Below, piece after piece: positions 33,274 through 42,375 of a DNA stretch of 64,000 nt. This DNA is from Actinospica sp035552695 (GTDB lineage: Bacteria; Actinomycetota; Actinomycetes; Streptomycetales; Catenulisporaceae): positions 4,655-68,654 of the forward strand of contig NZ_DASZKT010000279.1 in the NCBI RefSeq assembly GCF_035552695.1, read 5' to 3'. Below the pieces are notes generated by a model that saw only the letters and a program-made list of their open reading frames with translations, had not been told where the DNA came from and searched no databases. Each line of letters begins with the position of its first letter. Position 1 is the first letter of the stretch. The position numbers were made by a program, and so were the translations under genes.

Positions 33274-35313
33274 CTACCAGATCAGGTGCGACCAGAGGTA
33301 CAACGGGTTCGGCGTGCCGACGCCGGTGACGTCGTCGTACCCGCGGGTGGCCGCGAGGATCTGCGTGTCGCCGAAGGTGACCGCGTACGCGGTGCCGGTG
33401 CCGTCCGAGGTCGGCATGTCGTTGTACGCCTTGGTGCCCGGGCCATTGCCCGTCACGTCGTCGTACGCGAAGCTGCCGGACCGCGCGTAGATCGCCGGGT
33501 TGGCGAAGCCGATCGGCTGGTAGCCCTGCAGTTCCATCGCGTCCGCCTGCAGACCGGCGAACAGCGGGCTGGCCAGGCTGGTGCCGCCCCAGGCGGACTC
33601 GCCGTAGCCGGTGCTGCCGTCGGGCAGTTGCTGCGTCTGGCCGACCAGGAAGCCGGTGTACGGGTCGGCGTCCATCGACACGTCGGGCGTGACGCGCATC
33701 TTCGTACTGGTGGTGACGCCGGTCGGCAGCGTCGTGGCCAGCGAGTTCGGCACGACCCACCGCTGGTACCACGGCTGGGCCACCGTCGCGCTGGTGCCAC
33801 CGCCGCCACCGAAGTACCAGCCGTACTCGGTCCAGCCGGTGCTCTCGTTGAGGAAGATGTCGGTGCCCCAGGCCGTGTTCCACTCCGCCTGGCCGTGCTT
33901 GCCGATCGCGACGCTGGTGCCGCCGACCGAGGTCGCCCACGCGGACGAGGACGGCCAGTCGGTCTGCGGCTGCGACGAGGTGTCGTTCGTGCCGCAGCCG
34001 GTGGTCGGGATCTCCGCGCCGCAGTCGCCGGACGAGAAGTTCATCTCGATGCCCTCGGCCGCGGCCTGCATCAGCACCTGGTCGTACTCGGCCATCACCG
34101 TCGCCGCCAGATTGCCGGTGGTGGAGAAGACGGGCTCGCCCCAGGAGTTGGAGACGATGTCGGCCGAGTGCGTGTCCACGATCTGCTGCAGCGCGGCGAG
34201 CATGTCGGAGTCGTTGCAGGAGTTGGAGGCGTAGTAGTGCACGGTCGCGCCGGGGGCCATCGCGTGCACGGACTCGACGTCGATGTGCTCCTCGGGCGAC
34301 CAGCCGGCCGCTCCGCCGCACGCGCTCTGCGCGGTCCACAGGGACGGGGTCTCGGTGTCGAGGAACTGGCCGGACTTGAACGCCTGGTCGCCCTGGTTGA
34401 CCGCGTACATGTTGGCGTCGGAGAGGATGTCGCCGCTGCCATAGGCGTCGATGATCGCAACCGTCACGCCGCGGCCGTTCACACCGCCGACGCCGTACGC
34501 GCTGCGCAGCTGGCTCGGGACGTACCCGCACACGACGTACGGGTTGTCCTTGGTCCCGTTCTCGGCCGGGGCGTTGGTGTCCTTGGCCTGGCCGTAGTAG
34601 CTGGAACACGGAGTCTGTCCGACGTAGTACGCGCCGTCAGCGCTCTTCGTCATCGTCGGCTTCTGCCCGGTGATCTGAGTCTCCACCTGCGCGGTGCTGA
34701 CCAGGCTGGACGGCTTCATGATCGTGGACATGCTGCTCAGACCGTCGATGGTCAGCACGTCCGCGGCGATCGAGGACGGCACCTTCGCGTCCGACGAGGG
34801 CGCGCGGTAGGTCTTGCCCTTCACCGCGTAGGAGTGCAGTGACGTGCCGTACGCCGCCTCGGTCTGCGCGGCCGTGCCGGAGACCTCGACGGAGTGGCCG
34901 TCGGCGGAGACCGCGTGCAGCCCCGCCGACCGCAGCCACGACTCGACTGCCGTGACCTGCGCCGTCGTCGTGCCGTAGCGGCTCTGGAACTGGCTGGTGC
35001 TCAGATAGCGGTGGTAGAGCGCGTTCCCGGGCGTGGAGACGGCGGCGGCGTAGGCCTCCAGCCCTGCCTGGTCCTGGCTCGCCAGGTAGACGGTGGAGGT
35101 GACCGAACTCCCGGCGGCCACCGCTCCGCGATCGGCGGATCGAGTAGCCCAGGTGGGCGCCGTGCCGGCGACGCTCGCGGTCGCGGCAGCCGCGCCCGTC
35201 GTCGCCGAAGCCGCGGTCGCCGTGACGAACGAGCCGGTCAGCGCTGCCGCGGCGAGCGAGGCGGCGCACAACCGCCGTCGGCGCACGCGCGCGCGAGATA
35301 TCTCAGGGGCCAT
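33274..35313 (-). CDS. Secreted sedolisin (S53 family) peptidase
   Basis: A 679-residue precursor of an acid-type serine-carboxyl peptidase. A basic signal peptide (to about residue 36) precedes the activation prodomain (about 55-210; ALYHRYLSTSQFQSRYG is its signature). In the catalytic domain the Glu and Asp of EEHIDVESVHAMAPGA, the Asp of SSGDCG and the Ser of WGGTSLASPLFAG form the expected set. The C-terminal DDVTGVGTPN is the calcium site. All catalytic residues are present, so it should be active. ATG 35313 follows GGAAGGA. Sedolisins work at low pH and are common in acid-soil actinobacteria. A large inverted repeat lies 71 bases upstream. Confidence 0.93.
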   Translation of the reverse strand: MAPEISRARVRRRRLCAASLAAAALTGSFVTATAASATTGAAAATASVAGTAPTWATRSADRGAVAAGSSVTSTVYLASQDQAGLEAYAAAVSTPGNALYHRYLSTSQFQSRYGTTTAQVTAVESWLRSAGLHAVSADGHSVEVSGTAAQTEAAYGTSLHSYAVKGKTYRAPSSDAKVPSSIAADVLTIDGLSSMSTIMKPSSLVSTAQVETQITGQKPTMTKSADGAYYVGQTPCSSYYGQAKDTNAPAENGTKDNPYVVCGYVPSQLRSAYGVGGVNGRGVTVAIIDAYGSGDILSDANMYAVNQGDQAFKSGQFLDTETPSLWTAQSACGGAAGWSPEEHIDVESVHAMAPGATVHYYASNSCNDSDMLAALQQIVDTHSADIVSNSWGEPVFSTTGNLAATVMAEYDQVLMQAAAEGIEMNFSSGDCGAEIPTTGCGTNDTSSQPQTDWPSSSAWATSVGGTSVAIGKHGQAEWNTAWGTDIFLNESTGWTEYGWYFGGGGGTSATVAQPWYQRWVVPNSLATTLPTGVTTSTKMRVTPDVSMDADPYTGFLVGQTQQLPDGSTGYGESAWGGTSLASPLFAGLQADAMELQGYQPIGFANPAIYARSGSFAYDDVTGNGPGTKAYNDMPTSDGTGTAYAVTFGDTQILAATRGYDDVTGVGTPNPLYLWSHLIW

Positions 35314-35383
35314 ACTTCGTGGGTCCTTCCCCAGGATGGCCCGAGCGGTCTGCGGGTAGCACGAGATCGCCGGGCAGGCGGAA

Positions 35384-35405
35384 AGTACTACCTGGAGTTA
35401 GTACT
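35384..35405. promoter_or_regulatory. 22-base inverted repeat upstream of the sedolisin gene
   Basis: AGTACTA (35384-35390), eight bases, TAGTACT (35399-35405): perfect arms in a locally AT-rich region, 71 bases before the start codon on the minus strand. The spacing fits a dimeric repressor site. The rest of 35406-35564 is AT-richer and shows no gene. Confidence 0.5.
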
Positions 35406-35564
35406 CTCCCACCCGGCGCGTGACAAGAGCCGCACGATCACAAGCTGGGAAAGGCCGTTGAGGTTTAAGGGAATTCGAAACGCTACGGAAACGATCTTAG
35501 CTTTCGATCATGCGCTCGCGGGAAGATTCATTGTGGATCATTCCGCCGCCGCCTTCCCCTGCCG

Positions 35565-36644
<1,080 letters not shown>

Positions 36645-36652
36645 GAACAGCA

Positions 36653-36658
36653 AGTCTA
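36653..36658 (-). promoter_or_regulatory. -10 hexamer TAGACT of ychF, leaderless type
   Basis: Eight bases from the ATG. It lies inside the 15-base gap between ychF and rmuC, so any -35 contact would be inside rmuC. Confidence 0.55.
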
Positions 36659-36659
36659 G

Positions 36660-37811
36660 TTGAATGACGGAGTGACTCTCGGCGCGCTCCTCCTCCTGCT
36701 GCTCGGTCTGGTTCTCGGCACGGCCCTCGGCCTGCTGTGGGAGCGCTCGCGGCGGGCCACGCGGGCGGATCCGGCCACGTCCGCCGCCCTGGACGGCACC
36801 GCGCGGGTGCTGCTGGAGACCGCGGACCGGCAGTTGGCTCAGGCCAGCGCGCCGATCCACGAGTCGCTGCGGCACCTCGACGACCGGCTGCGCGAGATCG
36901 AGCAGGGCCGGGTGGCCGCCCAGGCGGCGCTCGCCCGGCAGATCGAGGACGTGCGCACGACCGGGGAGGAGCTGCGCGGGCAGACGGCGGCACTGGTCAC
37001 GGCCCTGCGCACGCCGCAGGTGCGCGGCCGCTGGGGCGAACTGCACCTGCGTCGCGCGGTCGAGCTGGCGGGTCTGGTGGACCGCTGCGATTTCACCGAG
37101 CAGCTGGTCATCCCGGCCCAGGAGGGTGCTGATTCGGGCGACGGGAGCGGGCCGGCCTTCGGCACCGCGCGGCCTGACCTCGTCGTGCACCTGGCCGGGG
37201 ACAAGCACGTGGTGGTGGACGCCAAGGTCCCGCTCGGCGCGTTCCTGGAGGCGGCGGAGGCGGCGGACGAGGTCACCCGCCAGGAGCGGCTGCGCGCGCA
37301 CGCCAAGCAGCTCCGGGCGCACGTCGACACGCTCGCCTCGCGCGCCTACTGGAAGCGGATGGCGGCGGCCGGGGCGCCGACCGCCGAGTTCGTCGTGCTC
37401 TTCGTGCCCGGCGAGGCCTTCCTCTCGCACGCGCTGAGCGCCGACCCGGAGCTCGTCGAGTACGCGGCGGAGCGCAAGGTCGTGCTGGCCAGCCCGATAA
37501 CGCTGATCACGCTGCTGCGTACGGTGGCGTACGCCTGGACGCAGGACACGCTCGCCAGCGAGGCCCGGACGATCGTCGAACTCGGCCGTGAGCTCTACGA
37601 CCGGATCGGGGTGTTCACCGAGGCGCTGGACACGGTCGGCCGCTCGCTCGGCGCCTCGGTCGCGGCGTACAACCGGGCGGTCGGCTCGCTCGACACGCGG
37701 CTCCTGGTGACGGCCCGCCGACTGCGCGAACTCGGCCTCGACGACGGTCAGCCGCCGAGCGCCCGGAGCCTGGACACCGCGGCGAGGGCGGTCGCTCAGC
37801 CGCCCGAGTGA
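36660..37811 (+). CDS. rmuC: DNA recombination protein RmuC homologue
   Basis: A 383-residue RmuC-family protein, implicated in limiting recombination at inverted repeats. It has an N-terminal membrane segment (LGALLLLLLGLVLGTALGLL), a coiled-coil region (about 45-115) and the RmuC core, including GRWGELHLRRAVELAGL, VDAKVPLGAFLEA, FVPGEAFLSHAL and YAWTQDTLA. The core resembles PD-(D/E)XK nucleases, with Asp and Lys of VVVDAKV fitting that motif. The start is TTG 36660 or GTG 36672; neither has a good ribosome site. It is divergent from ychF with almost no spacer. Confidence 0.88.
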   Translation: MNDGVTLGALLLLLLGLVLGTALGLLWERSRRATRADPATSAALDGTARVLLETADRQLAQASAPIHESLRHLDDRLREIEQGRVAAQAALARQIEDVRTTGEELRGQTAALVTALRTPQVRGRWGELHLRRAVELAGLVDRCDFTEQLVIPAQEGADSGDGSGPAFGTARPDLVVHLAGDKHVVVDAKVPLGAFLEAAEAADEVTRQERLRAHAKQLRAHVDTLASRAYWKRMAAAGAPTAEFVVLFVPGEAFLSHALSADPELVEYAAERKVVLASPITLITLLRTVAYAWTQDTLASEARTIVELGRELYDRIGVFTEALDTVGRSLGASVAAYNRAVGSLDTRLLVTARRLRELGLDDGQPPSARSLDTAARAVAQPPE

Positions 37812-37861
37812 GCGATTGATTCGAGGGTGCGTCGCAGGCCTTCTGTCGGCGTGTCAGCTCG

Positions 37862-37867
37862 TACTGT
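37862..37867 (+). promoter_or_regulatory. -10 hexamer TACTGT of the DUF6542 gene, leaderless type
   Basis: Seven bases before ATG 37875. No ribosome site is visible. Confidence 0.5.
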
Positions 37868-37874
37868 TATACGT

Positions 37875-38360
37875 ATGAGTCAGAACCGCGCCCCCGCTTA
37901 TCGGCAGCAGCTGCCGCGGGCCAGAGCACCGCGGCCGACTGCCTACCGGCCTGGCTCGGCTTCACACGGCGTCGGACCGCTGACGGGGCTCGGCGTGGCG
38001 CTGGTGCTGCTGGCCGGCTGCGTGCTCGGCTCGCTGCTCGACTTCTTCCTGGTCGGCGGTCCGGACTGGGCGGTCGCCGCGCTCTACATCGCGGCCTGCG
38101 GATACACCGCGAGCCGGGTGCGCGGCGCGGACTGGTACGCCGCGCTCGTCGCACCGCCGATCGCCTTCGCGATCTCGATGATCCTGCTGGCCAAGCTGAT
38201 GCCGGAGTCCTTCGGTCCGGGACTGCTCGGCCTGCTCGCGACCATCGTCGAACTGCTCGCCGCGAAGGCCAAGGCGCTCTACATCGGCACGGCGCTCTCG
38301 GCGGTCATCCTCTGCGTGCGCGCGGCGCGCGGGGGACGTCGGCTCCGTACCCGCAGGTGA
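37875..38360 (+). CDS. DUF6542 membrane protein
   Basis: A 161-residue protein with a basic, Pro-rich N-terminus (about 1-35) and four predicted membrane segments: LTGLGVALVLLAGCVLGSLL, WAVAALYIAACGYTASR, LVAPPIAFAISMILLAKLM, and YIGTALSAVILCVRA with an Arg-rich tail. This matches DUF6542, a small actinobacterial family of unknown role. ATG 37875 is supported by TACTGT seven bases upstream; the longer frame from 37827 is not. Its stop codon abuts the stop of ispH with no intervening base. Confidence 0.78.
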   Translation: MSQNRAPAYRQQLPRARAPRPTAYRPGSASHGVGPLTGLGVALVLLAGCVLGSLLDFFLVGGPDWAVAALYIAACGYTASRVRGADWYAALVAPPIAFAISMILLAKLMPESFGPGLLGLLATIVELLAAKAKALYIGTALSAVILCVRAARGGRRLRTRR

Positions 38361-39329
38361 CTACAGCCTCTTCAGCTCGTGCGGGAGCGCGAACAGCAGC
38401 TTCTCCTGCGCCGAACGCACTTCCTCGACGTCCGCGTAGCCGTGCTCGGCGAGCAGCTCGAGGACGTCCTGCACCAGGTTCTCCGGCACCGACGCGCCCG
38501 AGGTGAGGCCGACCGTGTTCACGCCCTCGAACCAGGCCGGATCCACCTCGTCGGCGAAGTCCACCAGGTACGACGCGGGCACGCCGACCTCCAGCGCGAC
38601 CTCGACGAGCCGTACCGAGTTCGAGGAGTTCTTCGAGCCGACGACGAGCAGCAGGTCGCACTCTCCGGCGATCTGCTTGACCGCGATCTGCCGGTTCTGC
38701 GTCGCGTAGCAGATGTCGTCGGACGGCGGGTCGAGCAGCAGCGGGAAGCGCGTCTTGAGCTTGGCGACGGTCTGCTGGGTCTCGTCCACCGAGAGCGTGG
38801 TCTGCGAGAGCCAGGCGACCTTCGCCGGGTCGCGCACCTCGATCGAGTCGACCGACTCGGGCCCGTCGACCAGCTTGATGTGCTCGGGGGCCTCGCCGGT
38901 GGTGCCGATGACCTCCTCGTGGCCCTCGTGCCCGATGAGCAGGATGTCGTAACCCTCGTCGGCGAAGCGCACGGCCTCCTTGTGCACCTTCGTCACCAGC
39001 GGGCACGTCGCGTCGATGGTGCGCAGGTTGCGCTGTTTGGCGCTCTCGTGCACGCCCGGGGCGACGCCGTGCGCCGAGAAGATCACCAGGGAGCCCTCGG
39101 GGACCTCCTGGTTCTCCTCGACGAAGATCGCGCCGCGCTCCTCGAGGGTCTGCACGACGTGCTTGTTGTGCACAATCTCCTTGCGCACGTAGACGGGGGC
39201 GCCGAAGCGCTCGAGCGCGTTCTCGACGGTCTGCACCGCGCGGTCCACACCCGCGCAATAGCCGCGCGGCGCGGCGAGTAGCACTCTCTTGCGGGGGACG
39301 GGGTCGGCGGAAACCGGAGCAGAGACCAT
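38361..39329 (-). CDS. ispH: 4-hydroxy-3-methylbut-2-enyl diphosphate reductase
   Basis: A 322-residue iron-sulfur enzyme catalysing the last step of the MEP pathway, giving isopentenyl and dimethylallyl diphosphate. The three cluster cysteines are C25 (RGYCAGVDRA), C109 (DATCPLVTK) and C207 (DICYATQNRQ). HGV (about 87), TTGEAPEH with the catalytic Glu (about 146) and SKNSSNS complete the site. ATG 39329 is chosen because TACCAT lies six bases upstream and family similarity begins soon after; 39398 would add an unlikely extension. It feeds the prenyl precursors used by the cis-prenyltransferase elsewhere in this window. Confidence 0.95.
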   Translation of the reverse strand: MVSAPVSADPVPRKRVLLAAPRGYCAGVDRAVQTVENALERFGAPVYVRKEIVHNKHVVQTLEERGAIFVEENQEVPEGSLVIFSAHGVAPGVHESAKQRNLRTIDATCPLVTKVHKEAVRFADEGYDILLIGHEGHEEVIGTTGEAPEHIKLVDGPESVDSIEVRDPAKVAWLSQTTLSVDETQQTVAKLKTRFPLLLDPPSDDICYATQNRQIAVKQIAGECDLLLVVGSKNSSNSVRLVEVALEVGVPASYLVDFADEVDPAWFEGVNTVGLTSGASVPENLVQDVLELLAEHGYADVEEVRSAQEKLLFALPHELKRL

Positions 39330-39335
39330 GCACCC

Positions 39336-39341
39336 ATGGTA
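39336..39341 (-). promoter_or_regulatory. -10 hexamer TACCAT of ispH, leaderless type
   Basis: Six bases before ATG 39329, with no ribosome site. The divergent xseA has a similar hexamer at 39469. Confidence 0.45.
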
Positions 39342-39468
39342 TTCCGGTGCCGCCCCGGTCCCTAGCCCGGCCGCGTGATCTTCACGACGTTTGCACATCC
39401 GTTTCCCGCTTCGGGGCGCGTCCGGCGTGCTGCCGCCACGGTGTCGACGTGCTGTCGGCGCGGCGCTC

Positions 39469-39474
39469 TAGTGT
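39469..39474 (+). promoter_or_regulatory. -10 hexamer TAGTGT of xseA, leaderless type
   Basis: Six bases before ATG 39481. A TCGACG at 39444-39449 could be the -35, with 19-base spacing. Confidence 0.5.
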
Positions 39475-39480
39475 TGGGCC

Positions 39481-40752
39481 ATGGCTTTGGAGAGCTCCTT
39501 CGACGAACCGGTGCCGGTGGCGAAGGTCGCGACGCTGGTGGCGCAGTGGATCGACCGGCTCGGCGTGATCCACGTGGAGGGGCAGATCACGCAGATCAGC
39601 CGCCGTCCGGGCGCGGGAGTGGTCTTCCTGACGCTGCGTGACCCGGCGCAGGACGTGTCGATGTCGGTCACCTGCATGCGCGGGGTCTACGAGCAGATCA
39701 TCCCGGCGCCGGCCGAGGGCCAGCACGTGGTGATCCGGGCCAAGCCGGCCTTCTACCGGGGCCGCGGCCAGTTCTCGCTGCAGCTGCAGGAGCTGCGGCA
39801 GATCGGCATCGGCGAGCTGCTGGCGCGGATCGAGCAGCTCAAGCAGAAGCTCGGCGCGCAGGGCCTGTTCGAGCCGGGCCGCAAGCAGCCGCTGCCATTC
39901 CTGCCGCAGCTCATCGGCCTGATCACGGGCCGGGCGTCGGCCGCGGAGAAGGACGTGCTTGAGAACACGCGGCGGCGCTGGCCGGGGGTGCGCTTCGAGG
40001 TGCGCGAGGTCGCGGTGCAGGGGGCCACGGCCGTGCCGCAGGTCGTCGGCGCGCTGAAGGAGTTGGACGCGCATCCCGAGGTGGATGTGATCGTGATCGC
40101 GCGCGGCGGCGGCTCGGTCGAGGACCTGCTGCCGTTCTCGGACGAGCTGCTGCTGCTGGCCGTCTCGGCGTGCGGCACGCCGGTGGTCTCGGCGATCGGG
40201 CACGAGCCGGACTCGCCGCTACTCGACCTGGTCGCCGACCTGCGCGCCTCCACGCCGACGGACGCGGCGAAGCGGATCGTGCCGGACGTGCGCGAGGAGC
40301 AGGAGCGGGTAGGGACGGCCCGCGAGCGGATGCGCGGCGCCATCGAGCGGATGCTGGAGCGCGAGGAGCGGGCGCTGGCGAACTGCCGGTCCCGGCCGGT
40401 GCTGGCCGCGCCGTACGACATGATCGACCGCCGCGAGCAGGAACTGAAGGATGCGAGCGGACGGACGCGCCGCGCCCTGGAGCACCGGATCGCGCGGGAT
40501 TCCGAGGTGCTCGAACACACGCTCGCCCGGGTGCGCGCCCTCTCGCCCCTCAAGACGCTCGAGCGCGGTTACGCGATCGTGCAGGCGGCCGACGGCTCGG
40601 TCGTGCGAGACGCCGCTGAAGTGACGACGGGTCAGGAACTCGGCGTCCGGCTCGCCGCGGGCCGGCTGGCCGTGTCCGTGACCACCGCTACTCCCGCCGA
40701 TACGCAAACGACCACACCGACGATTACACCTGGGCAGGCAGCCAACGACTGA
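39481..40752 (+). CDS. xseA: Exodeoxyribonuclease VII large subunit
   Basis: A 423-residue catalytic subunit of exonuclease VII, which degrades single-stranded DNA from both ends. An N-terminal OB fold (about 12-110, VHVEGQITQISRRPGAG and VVFLTLRDPAQDVSM) binds DNA. The catalytic core carries GLITGRASAAEKDVLENTRRRWP and DVIVIARGGGSVEDLLPFSDE. A long coiled-coil region (about 275-375) and the ALSPLKTLERGYAIV tail match XseA. Its 3' end overlaps the converging GNAT gene by 29 bases. Unusually, xseB is not directly downstream but about 500 bases away. Confidence 0.95.
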   Translation: MALESSFDEPVPVAKVATLVAQWIDRLGVIHVEGQITQISRRPGAGVVFLTLRDPAQDVSMSVTCMRGVYEQIIPAPAEGQHVVIRAKPAFYRGRGQFSLQLQELRQIGIGELLARIEQLKQKLGAQGLFEPGRKQPLPFLPQLIGLITGRASAAEKDVLENTRRRWPGVRFEVREVAVQGATAVPQVVGALKELDAHPEVDVIVIARGGGSVEDLLPFSDELLLLAVSACGTPVVSAIGHEPDSPLLDLVADLRASTPTDAAKRIVPDVREEQERVGTARERMRGAIERMLEREERALANCRSRPVLAAPYDMIDRREQELKDASGRTRRALEHRIARDSEVLEHTLARVRALSPLKTLERGYAIVQAADGSVVRDAAEVTTGQELGVRLAAGRLAVSVTTATPADTQTTTPTITPGQAAND

Positions 40753-41209
40753 GGTGGGTGCCGTACTGCAGGTCGGAGAAGCCGAGCTCGCGGTACAGGT
40801 CGTCGCCCATCGAGGACGCGGTGAGCTCGGTCTTCGGCACACCGCAGCTGTCCAGCCACTCGAGCGTCGACTCGACCACGGCTCGCGCGTACCCGCGCCG
40901 CCGGTAGTCCGGATCGGTCGAGACGCTCTGGATGTAGCCGATCAGTCCCGAGTGGTTGTCCGGGCTGGGCAGCCGCTGCTGGATCAGGCCGATCGAGCAG
41001 GCGGCCAGCTTCCCGGGGAAGTCCCCGGCGTCCACCACGAAGGCCTGGATCATTCCGTCCGGATCGGCGAGGGCCTGCTCGAACGCATCCTTGCATGAGT
41101 ACTCCCAGAGATCGTCGTGGATCTCCTGGAAGTGCTTGAGCATCACCCGGCGCAATCGGGTCAGCTCCCAAGCGTCCTCGACAGACGCGCGTCGTACCAC
41201 GACTCCCAT
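40724..41209 (-). CDS. GNAT family N-acetyltransferase
   Basis: A 161-residue acetyltransferase. The acetyl-CoA binding motif A is QSVSTDPDYRRRGYARAVVE (about 96-115), preceded by a beta strand and followed by a helix-strand pair, TASSMGDDLYRELGFSDLQ, typical of the GNAT C-terminus. The acceptor is unknown. GGGGAGG lies before the ATG. The gene is antisense between xseA and xseB, overlapping the end of xseA by 29 bases and divergent from xseB. Confidence 0.87.
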   Translation of the reverse strand: MGVVVRRASVEDAWELTRLRRVMLKHFQEIHDDLWEYSCKDAFEQALADPDGMIQAFVVDAGDFPGKLAACSIGLIQQRLPSPDNHSGLIGYIQSVSTDPDYRRRGYARAVVESTLEWLDSCGVPKTELTASSMGDDLYRELGFSDLQYGTHLSRWLPAQV

Positions 41210-41243
41210 ACGTGCCTCCCCGGTTTCTGTCCGTAGGGGAATC

Positions 41244-41249
41244 TATCGT
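41244..41249 (+). promoter_or_regulatory. -10 hexamer TATCGT of xseB
   Basis: Seven bases before ATG 41257, but GGAGG also lies between (41250-41254). The site could be leaderless, or that GGAGG may act on transcripts entering from upstream. Confidence 0.4.
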
Positions 41250-41256
41250 GGAGGCC

Positions 41257-41484
41257 ATGACTACGGAAGAGATCTCCTCGCTCGGCTACGAGCAGGCGCG
41301 CGACGAGTTGATCAGCGCGGTGCAGAAACTGGAGGCCGGTGGCCTGGCCTTGGAGGATTCACTGGCGCTATGGGAGCGCGGCGAGGCGCTCGCGGCGCAC
41401 TGCCAAGCGAAGCTCGACGGCGCGCGCGCCCGGCTCGACGCGGCATTGGGGGCGCAGAACGGGAGCGCGAACGGGGAGAACTGA
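41257..41484 (+). CDS. xseB: Exodeoxyribonuclease VII small subunit
   Basis: A 75-residue helical protein with the family pattern GYEQARDELISAVQKLEAGGLALEDSLALWERGEALAAHC. It binds the coiled coil of XseA and sets exonuclease VII activity. ATG 41257 has GGAGG three bases before it and fits the normal length. Normally xseB overlaps xseA; here an antisense GNAT gene separates them, and xseB seems to have its own promoter. Confidence 0.92.
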   Translation: MTTEEISSLGYEQARDELISAVQKLEAGGLALEDSLALWERGEALAAHCQAKLDGARARLDAALGAQNGSANGEN

Positions 41485-41532
41485 AAACCCCTCAGGAAAG
41501 CGAGGCCGCTGGGGCGGGTGCGTCGGAGCACA

Positions 41533-41552
41533 CCCCGCCCGAGTGGGCGGGG
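41533..41552 (+). terminator. Terminator after xseB
   Basis: Perfect 8-base stem CCCCGCCC (41533-41540) with 41545-41552, GAGT loop, 49 bases downstream of the stop. Confidence 0.6.
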
Positions 41553-41639
41553 TAGGGAATCGGCCCGGATGTGGGCCCCGCGAAGCGGAGCGAATCATTG
41601 CGCACCGCAAGGCCGCCCGCGACTACCCGCCGCGGCCGC

Positions 41640-42206
41640 TCAGGCCTTCAGGGAGCTTGCCAGGGTCTGCAGCTCGGCCATCGGCGCGGAGCCGGCGATG
41701 ATCTGGAGGCTCTTGCCGTCGGCGGTCCGGCGGAAGAGCAGGGTCTTGTAGGCGGCGGGCGCGGTGCCGGTGTACTCCGTCCAGCTTTCGCCGGCCACCT
41801 GGACGGAGCCGGACTTCTCGGCGTTGGAGGAGGCGGAGCTGAGGAACTGGCCGACGGTCAGGGTGGTCTGCTCGAAGGCGGCGTACTTGCCGGACGGCGT
41901 CTGGTAGCCGAGGTGCCAGTCGGCGGCGGTGACGCCCTCCGGCTGGTAGTCGTCGGAGGTCAGCTCCCAGCCGGCGGGCAGGCCGGTGGGGCTGAGCGCG
42001 CTGAACGGGAGCGAGCCGCGGGCGGCCGTCAGCATGGCCTGGTAGTCGCCGCTCGACACCGTCGCCACCGGCGAGGCGGAGTGGGTGGCGGGCATCAGCC
42101 AGATGACCGCCAGGATCGGCAGCACGATCAGGGTCATCGAAAGGATCATGTCCCGCACGGTCGTGCGCAACCTGGACGGGCCGTTCTTCGCCATGCCGTC
42201 CATCAT
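41640..42206 (-). CDS. DUF4245 family membrane-anchored protein
   Basis: A 188-residue protein with one N-terminal membrane helix (about 20-45, MILSMTLIVLPILAVIWLM) and an extracytoplasmic beta domain. WELTSDDYQPEGVTAADWHLGY and the late YKTLLFRRTADGKSLQII stretch match DUF4245, an actinobacterial family of unknown function. ATG 42206 is preceded by GGGGGAG; ATG 42203 and 42194 are alternatives. It is divergent from glpX, a pairing I recall from other actinobacteria. Confidence 0.85.
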   Translation of the reverse strand: MMDGMAKNGPSRLRTTVRDMILSMTLIVLPILAVIWLMPATHSASPVATVSSGDYQAMLTAARGSLPFSALSPTGLPAGWELTSDDYQPEGVTAADWHLGYQTPSGKYAAFEQTTLTVGQFLSSASSNAEKSGSVQVAGESWTEYTGTAPAAYKTLLFRRTADGKSLQIIAGSAPMAELQTLASSLKA

Positions 42207-42244
42207 CGCAAGGCGCTCCCCCTGGCCGTACACCGGGTGGGCAG

Positions 42245-42250
42245 TAGGAT
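42245..42250 (+). promoter_or_regulatory. Candidate -10 hexamer TAGGAT of glpX
   Basis: It would give a 5' leader of about 119 bases containing the GATCC repeats. No good -35 is visible. Confidence 0.3.
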
Positions 42251-42291
42251 CATCGAACCGGCACCCCTCGGCCGGCAACCCCACGTCCGAT

Positions 42292-42350
42292 GATGATCCG
42301 ACCCTCCGATCCAAGCGGACGATCCAACCTGACGATCCGACGATCTGACC
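42292..42350 (+). repeat. Imperfect GATCC direct repeats in the glpX leader
   Basis: Copies of (A/C)GATCC(G/A)A start near 42295, 42307, 42320 and 42333, followed by a degenerate GATCTGA at 42342. The spacing of 12-13 bases is near one helical turn. This could be a multi-copy operator or a slippage product. Confidence 0.4.
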
Positions 42351-42375
42351 CGAGTCCCGTGCGGAAGGACTGCAG

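Noticed and set aside
36645..37430. Upstream extension of ychF across rmuC
   Set aside because: YchF proteins begin at the conserved MGLQIGIVG; the extension is antisense to rmuC.
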